Positions 1 to 5,640 of a stretch of DNA of 6,299 nucleotides are shown piece by piece; positions within the stretch are counted from its first letter, which is position 1; every line of letters begins with the position of its first letter. Made by a program: the position numbers and the translations under genes. The notes beneath the pieces were generated by a model, which did no database searches, was not told where the DNA came from, and was given only the letters and a program-made list of their open reading frames with translations. Location of the stretch: assembly GCA_036496265.1 (NCBI GenBank), contig DASXLL010000377.1, forward strand, positions 1 through 6,299, in the 5' to 3' direction. This stretch comes from CAYLLN01 sp036496265. Its GTDB lineage: Bacteria; Planctomycetota; Planctomycetia; Pirellulales; Pirellulaceae.

Positions 1-140
1 TTGGTCATTGGTCATTGGTCATTGGTCATTGGTCATTGGTCATTGGTCATTGGTCATTGGTCATTGGTCATTGGTCATTGGTCATTGGTCATTGGTCATT
101 GGTCATTGGTCATTGGTCATTGGTCACTGGTCACTCGTCA
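1..140. repeat. Heptamer tandem repeat array (TTGGTCA)n
   Basis: Eighteen uninterrupted, identical copies of the 7-mer TTGGTCA fill positions 1-126. They are followed by two diverged units, CTGGTCA (127-133) and CTCGTCA (134-140). The array begins at the window edge, so its true length is unknown. The 7-bp period is not a multiple of three and no open frame uses it, so it is non-coding. Perfect identity of the outer copies with decay toward the ispF side suggests recent expansion by slippage. It sits downstream of the ispF stop codon. Confidence 0.97.
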
Positions 141-179
141 TTCGAAAATGCAAATGACTAATGACAAGTGACAAATGAC
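116..179. repeat. Imperfect inverted repeat (hairpin) at the end of the heptamer array
   Basis: The last units of the array (116-142) are mirrored by an inverted, diverged set of the same heptamer (153-179, read as TGACNAA units on the plus strand). The 27-nt arms pair at 23 positions around a 10-nt loop, CGAAAATGCA. Three of the four mismatches fall on the variable seventh base of the unit. The structure lies just beyond the ispF stop codon (187) and could act as a transcript end or RNA-stabilising hairpin for ispF. There is no U-run, so a terminator role is only inferred. Confidence 0.75.
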
Positions 180-186
180 ATTAAAG

Positions 187-681
187 TTAAGTTTCGACTT
201 TCGATACGCTGTTAATAAGTGCCACACACTGCGCCGCAATAACCTCTTCCCGCCCAATCTCCCCCACTCTTTCTCCCGTCTTTGCCTTCAATCCAACCTG
301 TTCCGCCGCCACTCCAACAATCTCCGCCACCCGCCGCCGCACCGCCACACTATGCCCGCTAATCTTCGGCCGCTGCGCAAAAACAATGCAATCCAAATTC
401 ACGATTTCGTAGCCCGCCGCCCTCACGCGGCCCACCGCTCGGCTGAGCATATCCGCCGAATCCCGCCCCCGATTCGCCTCATCCGTATCCGGAAACATCT
501 CGCCAATATCACCGAGCGCCGCAGCGCCGAGCAGAGCATCCGTGATCGCATGCAACAGCACATCCGCGTCGCTATGCCCAACGGCGTGCTTATCGTGCGG
601 AATATCAATACCACCCAGCCGCAGCGGCCCACCCGCCGCCAAGCGATGTGTATCGTGCCCAATTCCCACGCGCATGCTCAA
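187..681 (-). CDS. ispF: 2-C-methyl-D-erythritol 2,4-cyclodiphosphate synthase (IspF)
   Basis: IspF converts CDP-methylerythritol 2-phosphate to methylerythritol cyclodiphosphate, releasing CMP, in the cytosolic non-mevalonate isoprenoid pathway. The 164 aa match the family length (about 155-165). Visible motifs are the N-terminal GIGHDTH with metal ligands D10 and H12, HSDAD at 36-40, and H44 as the third metal ligand. The conserved block DALLGAAALGDIGEMFPDTD spans 48-67. AQRPK at 102-106 and KTGERVG at 134-140 correspond to the nucleotide-binding region of the family. The frame opens with TTG at 681; an ATG two codons later (675) gives the more usual MRVGIGHD start. A GGAGAGGGA element at 691-699 is spaced better for the TTG. 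It is a stand-alone gene here, with no other pathway gene in view. Function is confident; the exact start is not. Confidence 0.97.
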   Translation of the reverse strand: MSMRVGIGHDTHRLAAGGPLRLGGIDIPHDKHAVGHSDADVLLHAITDALLGAAALGDIGEMFPDTDEANRGRDSADMLSRAVGRVRAAGYEIVNLDCIVFAQRPKISGHSVAVRRRVAEIVGVAAEQVGLKAKTGERVGEIGREEVIAAQCVALINSVSKVET

Positions 682-690
682 AGCCGGAAA

Positions 691-699
691 TCCCTCTCC
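691..699 (-). promoter_or_regulatory. Ribosome binding site of ispF
   Basis: On the minus strand GGAGAGGGA precedes ispF. Its GAGG core is 11 nt from the TTG at 681 and 17 nt from the ATG at 675. The spacing therefore favours the TTG, while family alignment favours the ATG. This is the only clear purine-rich element upstream of the gene. Confidence 0.5.
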
Positions 700-758
700 A
701 CCGCCACGGCGGTCAGAAAATAAATCCGTTCGAAAATCCCTTCAAAAAACCGCCGCCA

Positions 759-787
759 ATTATATCCCCCGCCCATTTCTCCAACAA
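759..787 (-). promoter_or_regulatory. Putative sigma70-type promoter of ispF
   Basis: On the minus strand a perfect -10 hexamer TATAAT (764-759) is preceded, after exactly 17 bp, by TTGTTG (787-782). That matches the TTG of the -35 consensus but none of the last three bases. Transcription would start near 752, giving an untranslated leader of about 70 nt to the TTG start. This is the best-formed two-box promoter in the window. Confidence 0.5.
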
Positions 788-796
788 TGCGAGTCC

Positions 797-944
797 TAAC
801 GCAAAGAAGTAAACCGCAGCGGGCGCGGAGGTTCGCAGAAAGGCCAATATTCTATCTTCCTCATCCCTCTGCGTTCCTCTGCGTCCTCGGCGGTAACCCC
901 TATTCCTTTGCGCCCTTTGCTCCCCTTCGCGGCCTTTGCGTTAA
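797..944. repeat. Degenerate large inverted repeat (GCAAAGG / CTCTGCGTCC type)
   Basis: The 682-1039 gap between ispF and the ATPase holds this element. The left arm (797-843: TAACGCAAAG, then AAACCGCAGCGGGCGCGGAGG, then CGCAGAAAGG) reappears in inverted, longer form at 864-944. That copy reads CTCTGCGTTCC and CTCTGCGTCC, then CGGCGGTAACC, then two CTTTGCGCC/CTTTGC-type units, then CCTTTGCGTTAA. The left arm lacks most of the GCAAAG units. The element also contains tandem near-repeats of about 10 bp. I recognise this as a dispersed intergenic repeat that is often mis-annotated as short proteins rich in AEDAEE and NAKAAKG; that recognition is from memory. Apart from this repeat and the two promoter-like elements I see nothing else in the gap. 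Confidence 0.7.
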
Positions 945-992
945 TTACAGTGCGGCCCGCATCACATACCCGCCCCTCCATTCCCATCCCCG

Positions 993-998
993 TATAAT
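993..998 (+). promoter_or_regulatory. -10 element (TATAAT) upstream of the AAA+ ATPase gene
   Basis: A perfect TATAAT lies 41 nt before the ATPase start codon at 1040. No TTGACA-like box is present at 16-18 bp upstream, so only half a promoter is visible. A start near 1005 would leave a leader of about 35 nt. Confidence 0.4.
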
Positions 999-1039
999 AG
1001 ACCCATTCATCCATTTCTCATTCGCCTTCATCCAGCCGC

Positions 1040-2461
1040 ATGACAACCAATCCCGCCAAACCCACCAACCTCCGCCAACTCCGCGACTCAAGCTGGCAAT
1101 CCAAAACCGTCAAACGCGAAATCCACGACAACTTCCTAGCTGCATTGGCCAAGGGCGATGAGCTCTTCCCCGGCATCGTCGGCTACGACAGCACCGTCAT
1201 CCCCGAAATCAATCTCGCCCTCCTCGCCGGCCACGACCAGCTCTTCCTCGGCGAAAAAGGCCAAGGCAAAAGCCGCCTCATGCGCTCCATCGTCCGCTTC
1301 CTCGACGAAGAACTGCCCTATCTCGACATTCCCGGCGTCGCCGTCCACGAAGATCCGTACAACCCGATCACAACCGCGGGAAAAAAGTTCGTCGCCGACC
1401 ACAACGAAGAGCACGTGCCAATTGCCTGGTGGAAGCGCGACGACCGCTACGCCGAGCGCCTCGCCCCCGGCACCAAATTCGCCGACATCATCGGCGAGAT
1501 CGACCCCGCCAAGCTCATGGGCGGCATGAGCATGTCGGCCGAAGAGGCCCTGCACTTCGGCCTCATCCCGCGCATGCACCGCGGCATTTTCGCCATCAAC
1601 GAGCTGCCCGAGCTCGACGAGCTGGTCCAAGTCGGCCTCTTCAACATCCTCGAAGAGCGCGACGTCCAAATCCGCGGCTATCCCATCCGCTTCGACATCG
1701 ACGTCCTGATCCTCTTCTCCGCCAACCCCGCCACCTACAACCGCAGCGGCAAAGTCATCCCGCAGCTCAAAGACCGCATCGGCAGCGTCATCCACACGCA
1801 CTATCCGCTGGAGCGCGACCAAGGCATCGAAATTATGGACCAGGAAGCGGGCCTCGACCTTGGCGGCGATTGGCCCGTCGTCGTCCCCTACTTCATGAAG
1901 CAGCTCATCGAGCAAATCACCGTCCAGGCCCGCAAATCCAAATACATCGACCAGGCCTCCGGCGTCTCCGCCCGCTTCAGCATCGCCAACTACCGCACCA
2001 TGGTCGCCTCCGCCCGCCAGCGCTCCGTCCTCCTCGGCGAAAAGCCCGCCGTCCCCCGCATCAGCGACCTCGGCCACCTCTACAGCTCCTCGCTCGGCAA
2101 GCTGGAGCTCGACCTCATGGGCAGCCACCAAATGTCCGAACGCCAAGTCCTCGACGCCACCATCGCCGAAGCCATCCGCGTCGTCTTCCACGAATACGTC
2201 GAAGAGCACGGCCTCTCCGAAATCGCCGAGATTTTCGGCAAGGGCGTCAAGATCGAAGTCGGCGACATGCTCCCATCCAAACACTACGCCGATCGCCTCA
2301 AACGCGTCCCTCCCGTCTGGGACAAAGCCTTCGAAGTCAATGCCTCCGGCGACCCCACCATCCGCGCCTCCTGCGTCGAATTTGTCTTAGCCGGCCTCTA
2401 CGCCATGGAGAAAATCAGCCGAGCGCAGCAGCATGGGCGGATGGTGTACGAAGTTGGATGA
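1040..2461 (+). CDS. MoxR / magnesium-chelatase-type AAA+ ATPase
   Basis: This is a cytosolic AAA+ ATPase of 473 aa in the MoxR/Mg-chelatase-I-like group. Members couple ATP hydrolysis to remodelling of a partner, usually a VWA-domain protein. Walker A is GEKGQGKS at 71-78. The Walker B position reads GIFAINELPEL (182-192), with Asn187 where most AAA+ proteins have Asp, followed by the catalytic-position Glu188. Sensor 1 is SANP (227-230, Asn229), and R246 in LKDRIGS is a candidate arginine finger. The insert at about 98-178 (rich in W, D and M, including WWKRDDRY and MGGMSMS) precedes Walker B, and a long helical C-terminal part runs from about 285. The ATG at 1040 follows a TATAAT, with no clear Shine-Dalgarno. 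The third codon position is strongly C-rich, which creates long shadow frames on both strands. No VWA gene follows; a small unrelated gene overlaps the stop codon. The family call is firm, the client unknown. Confidence 0.88.
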   Translation: MTTNPAKPTNLRQLRDSSWQSKTVKREIHDNFLAALAKGDELFPGIVGYDSTVIPEINLALLAGHDQLFLGEKGQGKSRLMRSIVRFLDEELPYLDIPGVAVHEDPYNPITTAGKKFVADHNEEHVPIAWWKRDDRYAERLAPGTKFADIIGEIDPAKLMGGMSMSAEEALHFGLIPRMHRGIFAINELPELDELVQVGLFNILEERDVQIRGYPIRFDIDVLILFSANPATYNRSGKVIPQLKDRIGSVIHTHYPLERDQGIEIMDQEAGLDLGGDWPVVVPYFMKQLIEQITVQARKSKYIDQASGVSARFSIANYRTMVASARQRSVLLGEKPAVPRISDLGHLYSSSLGKLELDLMGSHQMSERQVLDATIAEAIRVVFHEYVEEHGLSEIAEIFGKGVKIEVGDMLPSKHYADRLKRVPPVWDKAFEVNASGDPTIRASCVEFVLAGLYAMEKISRAQQHGRMVYEVG

Positions 2462-2919
2462 ACACGTGTGCAAGCTCTATGGACGAACATTTTCTCCAAC
2501 TTCGCGTCATTTATCGCGACCCTCCAGACCTGATCGAACTTGAGGTTCTGGTTAACTATCGCGGATGGACAGCCCGTTCTACCGCGTACGCGTCTCCGCA
2601 CGCATTTGCCGAGGACTCGCGTCGCCTGCGACAGTGGGCGCGATCTCCAGCAGATCCAATTGTGATTGAAGCCGGGGCCGACAGAGGAATAGGCTGTTTA
2701 AAACTGGAGTTCTACACGACGGATCGCGCAGGGCACGCTGCATGCTCTGTTGTCCTCGCCACTCCCGACCACGGTAGCCATTCCCGGTCGGCTCAGATAT
2801 GGCGAATGGCGGTCGAGATCGGCACGGAACTCGGATTGGTAGAGAACTTTGCTCGTGCCTGCGTCACCCTCGCGGAAACACTAGATGGCGAGGCTCGCTT
2901 GCTCGGTCTACCATGCTGA
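2458..2919 (+). CDS. Small hypothetical protein, faintly WapI/DUF6228 immunity-like
   Basis: A protein of 153 aa that I do not firmly recognise. The ATG at 2458 overlaps the ATPase stop as ATGA, which suggests translational coupling. An internal ATG at 2479 (146 aa, starting MDEHFLQLRV) is an equally possible start, and neither has a good Shine-Dalgarno. From the second Met the order is a beta-rich first half (FLQLRVIY, then LIELEVLVNYRGWTARSTAY at about 18-37), a helix with FAEDSRRLRQWA (about 43-54), and a strand with LKLEFYTTDRAGHAACSVVLA (about 74-94). A C-terminal helix with FARACVTLAETL follows. The pattern of a G-W-x-A strand, an 'FA..LR.W' helix and a 'DRxGHA' strand recalls small immunity-type proteins of the WapI/DUF6228 sort, but only weakly. 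No signal peptide or membrane segment is seen. Third positions are much less C-biased than in the ATPase, consistent with separate origin. Confidence 0.7.
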   Translation: MNTCASSMDEHFLQLRVIYRDPPDLIELEVLVNYRGWTARSTAYASPHAFAEDSRRLRQWARSPADPIVIEAGADRGIGCLKLEFYTTDRAGHAACSVVLATPDHGSHSRSAQIWRMAVEIGTELGLVENFARACVTLAETLDGEARLLGLPC

Positions 2920-2966
2920 ACACGAGTTGCACCGGCGACAGGTGGCTGCGCCGCCAACGCCTCCCG

Positions 2967-3063
2967 AGCCGGGTTCAACCGGCTTTATCCTTTTAGGCCC
3001 GGGACTTTAGTCCGGGTTCCGCATCAACCCACCATTCCATCCCAGCCGGCTTCTCTCCCGGCT
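2967..3063. repeat. Cluster of AGCCGG-type palindromes (composite repeat copy 1)
   Basis: Three palindromes are present. The first, AGCCGGGTTCAACCGGCT (2967-2984), has 6-bp arms around a TTCA-centred loop. The second, at 2998-3016, has CCCGG(G)ACT and AGTCCGGG arms with one bulged G. The third, AGCCGGCTTCTCTCCCGGCT (3044-3063), has 6-bp arms. The first two, with their TTTATCCTTTTAG linker, align with 5705-5753, so this is a dispersed element present twice in the window. It lies between the small gene and the toxin-antitoxin promoter and could serve as a terminator. Confidence 0.8.
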
Positions 3064-3088
3064 TTAGCCCTCGCACGGCTTCAGCAGC

Positions 3089-3094
3089 TATAAT
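3089..3094 (+). promoter_or_regulatory. -10 element (TATAAT) of the toxin-antitoxin module
   Basis: A perfect TATAAT sits 33 nt before the antitoxin ATG. A start about 7 nt downstream would fall at about 3101, leaving a leader of about 27 nt. No -35 box is recognisable. An ATG at 3099 opens a 10-codon frame that stops at 3129-3131, overlapping the antitoxin start as ATGA. A GTG at 3101 is in frame with the antitoxin. Confidence 0.45.
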
Positions 3095-3127
3095 TGGGAT
3101 GTGGGTCCATCCGTCGCGAGCCAATCT

Positions 3128-3385
3128 ATGACCGAAACCGACCTCCTCCAGCGCATCACCGTCAACCCCGAAATCTTCGGCGGCAAGCCCATCATCCGCG
3201 GCCGCCGACTCGCAGTCGAACACGTTCTGGGGATGCTCGCCGCAGGCGACGAATTCGAAACGATCTTGGAAGGTTACCCCTGGCTAGAAAAAGCCGACAT
3301 CCAAGCCTGCTTGGTGTATGCTCGTCGCCACGTCGCCAATGAGCGCATTGAACCGCTCACAATCGCCGCCGGAGCGGCCGTGTGA
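3128..3385 (+). CDS. DUF433-family antitoxin
   Basis: An 85-aa cytosolic protein of the DUF433 (COG2442) family. These are small helix-turn-helix-like proteins usually paired with PIN-like DUF5615 toxins, where they are expected to bind the toxin and repress their own promoter. The family signature is clear: ITVNPEIFGGKPIIRGRRLAVEHVL (about 10-34), then a GDEFETILEGYPWLEKADIQACLVYARRH stretch (about 40-68), corresponding to the 'GKPxIxGxRIxVexil' and 'iLeeYPxLtxeDIxaAlxYA' blocks. The ATG at 3128 is chosen because family members begin a few residues before the I-T-V-N-P block. A GTG at 3101 would add 9 residues. The stop overlaps the next start as GTGA, so the two genes are almost surely one operon. 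The length is normal and there is no damage. Confidence 0.93.
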   Translation: MTETDLLQRITVNPEIFGGKPIIRGRRLAVEHVLGMLAAGDEFETILEGYPWLEKADIQACLVYARRHVANERIEPLTIAAGAAV

Positions 3386-3735
3386 AGCTGCTTCTCGACT
3401 CCTGCGTCTGGGGTAAAGCTGCCGACGATCTTCGCGCCGCCGGACACGATGTCGATTGGTCCGGCAATTGGCCCCAAGACCCCGGCGACGACGCAATCCT
3501 CGCTTGCGCTCACGCGGAAGAGCGGATTCTCGTAACGCTCGATAAAGATTTTGGTGAACTGGCCATTGTTCACAACCAGCCGCATCACGGCATCCTTCGC
3601 CTCGTCAACTTCTCCGCGCGCCAACAAGCCGCTGCCTGTCTCGCCGTTCTGGCCGCGCATGGTGACGACTTACTTGCCGGGGCGATCATCACAGCCGAAC
3701 CAGGTCGAATGCGAGTGCGGCCACCGACGCCTTAG
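3382..3735 (+). CDS. DUF5615 PIN-like toxin
   Basis: A 117-aa protein of the DUF5615 (COG4634) PIN-like family, the usual partner of DUF433 antitoxins. PIN-fold toxins are Mg-dependent ribonucleases; RNase activity here is inferred from the fold. Candidate acidic active-site residues are D6 in MKLLLDSCV, D36/D37 in the PGDDAIL segment, and D54/D56 in LVTLDKDFGEL (50-60). The last of these is the family's 'vTxDkDF' motif. HHGILRLV follows at about 70-77, also typical. The start is GTG at 3382, overlapping the antitoxin stop, which suggests the toxin is translated only when the antitoxin is. Catalytic acidic positions are intact, so the module looks functional. The gene ends 21 bp before the convergent DUF1501 stop. 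Confidence 0.9.
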   Translation: MKLLLDSCVWGKAADDLRAAGHDVDWSGNWPQDPGDDAILACAHAEERILVTLDKDFGELAIVHNQPHHGILRLVNFSARQQAAACLAVLAAHGDDLLAGAIITAEPGRMRVRPPTP

Positions 3736-3756
3736 ACGGCGAATGGCTCAGTTAGT

Positions 3757-5178
3757 TTAAAACAACTCCCGAATCGCCTCCCCCTCCGGCAAAATCGCCA
3801 TCGGCCGACCCAACCTGTCCGGCAACGTCTGCGCCGGACTAATCCCAAACCGCTGATAGATCGTCGCCAGCAGACAATTGCTATTCATCGCCCGCTCCAC
3901 CGGCTCTTCCGCCTTACTGTTTGTCGCGCCAATTACCTGCCCCATCTTCAATCCACCGCCAGCAAGAAACACGCTCATCGCCCGCGACCAGTGGTCCCGC
4001 CCCGGCCGGCTACTCGCGTCCTGATACTGAATCTTCGGCGTGCGACCGAATTCGCCGCAAAACAGGAACAACACCCGCTGATCGAGCCCCCGCTCATAAA
4101 GATCCTCAATCAAAGCCGCGATTGAATGATCCAGCACCGGCAACTTGACCTCATACGCCTTGAAAATATCGGCGTTCACCGAATGATCGTCCCACGTGCT
4201 CGTCCGGCCGATCGCCGCCGGCAGCCGAAACTCCGCCTGGCACTGGACGAACCGCACGCCCGCCTCGACCAGCCGCCGGCAAGTGAGCAAGCTGCGGCCC
4301 CAATGCGTGTTGCCATACCGCTCGCGCGTTCGCTCGTCTTCCCGCGAAATATCGAACGCCTCCCGGGTCTTCCCGCCGACCAACATCGACAGCGCCTGCT
4401 GCTGAAACGAATCGACGGCTGACAAATTGCCTTTCTCATCCAGCTTTCGCGGCAACTGATCAAGCGACCGCAGCAAGTCACTCCGCCGATCAAGCGTCAG
4501 AACGCCGTCGGCAGTCAGCGAAAGGTTGTCCTGACTCCCGGCTGATCGATAGATGGGAATCGGATCGTATGTGTTTGCCCCGGTCGAAGAGAGCGGATTG
4601 GAATTTGGCATGAACGGACCATACACGGGCCCCAAGTATGCCGGCCCGCCGCCATAAAACTTCGTATTGGCCACAAAATTCGGCACGCCGCCATTGGCCC
4701 GCCCCGCGAGCTGCCTGGCAACAACCGATCCCAGCTCCGGATACTCCGCGTCGTTCAAATTCGCCGCTTTCGACGCATACCCCGTCAAAAACCGGTGCGT
4801 CCCGCCCGAGTGCTCGTTCCGCTCGTGCGCCAGGCTGCGAATAATCGTGTATTTATCGGCCAACTTCGACAGCCGCGGCAAATGCTCATTAATCTCAATG
4901 CCAGGAACATTCGTGCTTATCGGCCGGAACGGCCCGCGATACTCAATCGGCGCCTGCGGCTTCAGATCAAACAGGTCGATATGGCTCGGCCCGCCATTGG
5001 CCCAAAAAAGAATCACCGAAAAATCGCCAACCGCTTTTCCACCCGCCGCTTCTGCCGCCAACAAACCCGCCAGCCCTGGCAATCCACCCGCCGCCAGCGC
5101 CCCCAAGCTGATCCCGCCGATCTTCAGCCACTCGCGGCGATCGAGCGGTCCGCGACAAATTTTAGACTCCGCACGCAT
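3757..5178 (-). CDS. DUF1501 family protein with twin-arginine-like signal
   Basis: A 473-aa member of the DUF1501 family (alkaline-phosphatase/sulfatase-like fold), abundant in planctomycetes. Its activity is not established, and it is usually encoded next to a DUF1549/DUF1553 or DUF1800 gene. The N-terminus has DRREWLKIGG (13-22) and a hydrophobic run to about 45, as in Tat-exported or lipidless anchored proteins. Core motifs are ILFWANGGPSHIDLFDLKP (56-74), HERNEHSGGTHRFLTG (118-133), GEFGRTP (375-381) and GRDHW (393-397). The C-terminal end, DRLGRPMAILPEGEAIREL, is the family's characteristic tail. Length is normal. The ATG at 5178 was chosen over an in-frame GTG at 5187 because AGGTGGA lies 4 nt upstream of it. 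No partner gene is seen on either side, so it looks solitary. Confidence 0.95.
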   Translation of the reverse strand: MRAESKICRGPLDRREWLKIGGISLGALAAGGLPGLAGLLAAEAAGGKAVGDFSVILFWANGGPSHIDLFDLKPQAPIEYRGPFRPISTNVPGIEINEHLPRLSKLADKYTIIRSLAHERNEHSGGTHRFLTGYASKAANLNDAEYPELGSVVARQLAGRANGGVPNFVANTKFYGGGPAYLGPVYGPFMPNSNPLSSTGANTYDPIPIYRSAGSQDNLSLTADGVLTLDRRSDLLRSLDQLPRKLDEKGNLSAVDSFQQQALSMLVGGKTREAFDISREDERTRERYGNTHWGRSLLTCRRLVEAGVRFVQCQAEFRLPAAIGRTSTWDDHSVNADIFKAYEVKLPVLDHSIAALIEDLYERGLDQRVLFLFCGEFGRTPKIQYQDASSRPGRDHWSRAMSVFLAGGGLKMGQVIGATNSKAEEPVERAMNSNCLLATIYQRFGISPAQTLPDRLGRPMAILPEGEAIRELF

Positions 5179-5182
5179 GCAT

Positions 5183-5189
5183 TCCACCT
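5183..5189 (-). promoter_or_regulatory. Ribosome binding site of the DUF1501 gene
   Basis: AGGTGGA on the minus strand differs from the consensus AGGAGG by one base and lies 4-5 nt before the ATG at 5178. It overlaps the alternative GTG start (5187), so it selects the ATG. Confidence 0.6.
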
Positions 5190-5205
5190 ATCTGAATCGG
5201 GCCGC

Positions 5206-5211
5206 ATTGTA
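5206..5211 (-). promoter_or_regulatory. -10-like element (TACAAT) of the DUF1501 gene
   Basis: TACAAT on the minus strand lies 27 nt before the ATG at 5178, giving a leader of about 20 nt that contains the ribosome binding site. The sequence 17 bp further upstream (TTCTGT) matches the -35 consensus only weakly. Confidence 0.35.
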
Positions 5212-5256
5212 GCATTCACACCAATAAGACAGAAACCAATTCATTGCCGCATGGTT

Positions 5257-5262
5257 TACAAT
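5257..5262 (+). promoter_or_regulatory. -10-like element (TACAAT) upstream of mini membrane-protein gene 1
   Basis: TACAAT in an AT-rich patch lies 85 nt before the ATG at 5348 and about 45 bp from the divergent DUF1501 -10-like element. No -35 box is convincing. It would make the 5188-5347 gap a divergent promoter region. Confidence 0.25.
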
Positions 5263-5347
5263 ATTCCTGCCATCTCGCGATTACCACCGAACCCCGTTCG
5301 TCAAATGTGCCAATAGCTGACTCCACCATGTGGTTCGAAAATACCCC

Positions 5348-5599
5348 ATGCTCCGTTTCACCATCCGCGACCTCCTCTGGCTCACCGTCGTCGTCGCCCT
5401 CCTGCTTGGCATGTGGCACCAGCGACGCGACTATCTTCAACGTCTCGACATCGCCCACCGCCACGCCGCGGCTGTCCGCCTCGAAGTCCTCAAAGCCCAA
5501 AGCAACGAGCAGGAATACGCCAGCCACATCGATCCCATCGTGCTCGAGCCCCACTTAGCCGAGGTTGACTGGGAAGTCGCCACGCAGGACGTACCATAG
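5348..5599 (+). CDS. Small single-pass membrane protein (MLRFTIRDLLWL type)
   Basis: An 83-aa protein of unknown function. The N-terminus MLRFTIRDLLWLTVVVALLLGMW contains one transmembrane segment at about 9-23, with a basic residue just before it. After it comes a charged helical stretch (HQRRDYLQRLDIAHRHAAAVRLEVLKAQSNEQ, about 24-55) that may form a short coiled coil, then an acidic tail. The N-terminal pattern is one I recognise from many short planctomycete membrane proteins whose later parts vary. A GTG at 5330 would add six residues (MVRKYP). ATG at 5348 is preferred because such proteins start MLRF. There is no clear Shine-Dalgarno. The gene stands alone, divergent from DUF1501 and followed by repeats. 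Confidence 0.75.
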   Translation: MLRFTIRDLLWLTVVVALLLGMWHQRRDYLQRLDIAHRHAAAVRLEVLKAQSNEQEYASHIDPIVLEPHLAEVDWEVATQDVP

Positions 5600-5618
5600 T
5601 GCTTTGTCACAGCCACGT

Positions 5619-5635
5619 TTAGAGTCTATCCCAAT
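5619..5635. repeat. IS-end-like remnant (TTAGAGTCTATCC)
   Basis: TTAGAGTCTATCC starts at 5619 and matches the TTAGAGCCTATCC at the insertion-sequence end (6157-6169) at 12 of 13 positions, in the same orientation. It could be a leftover terminal repeat of a related element, or chance. Nothing transposase-like adjoins it. Confidence 0.3.
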
Positions 5636-5640
5636 ATTCT

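Noticed and set aside
1..140. CRISPR array
   Set aside because: The 7-bp units are contiguous with no spacers, so this is a simple tandem repeat.
175..723. 182-aa plus-strand frame over ispF
   Set aside because: It is a shadow of ispF, arginine- and histidine-rich with no motifs.
796..1014. 72-aa minus-strand frame with NAKAAKG and AEDAEERRG
   Set aside because: It is the translated form of the dispersed 797-944 repeat, a known kind of spurious protein.
1136..2284. 382-aa open frame antisense to the ATPase gene
   Set aside because: Its composition is extremely rich in D, E, A, G and V, as expected from the complement of a gene with C-rich third positions. It has no recognisable motif and lies fully inside a well-supported gene.
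1429..2457. Open frame upstream of the small gene, giving an apparent 496-aa protein
   Set aside because: The part before 2458 is a +1-frame shadow of the ATPase, made almost wholly of R, P and H. Only the end (from 2458) has normal protein composition.
3274..3660. 128-aa minus-strand frame across the toxin-antitoxin genes
   Set aside because: It lies opposite two genes with clear family motifs and shows none of its own.
3736..3756. Bidirectional terminator between the convergent toxin and DUF1501 genes
   Set aside because: The 21-bp gap has no inverted repeat or T-run.
4667..5212. 181-aa plus-strand frame opposite DUF1501
   Set aside because: It is a shadow frame, rich in P, S and R, overlapping the conserved N-terminal half of DUF1501.
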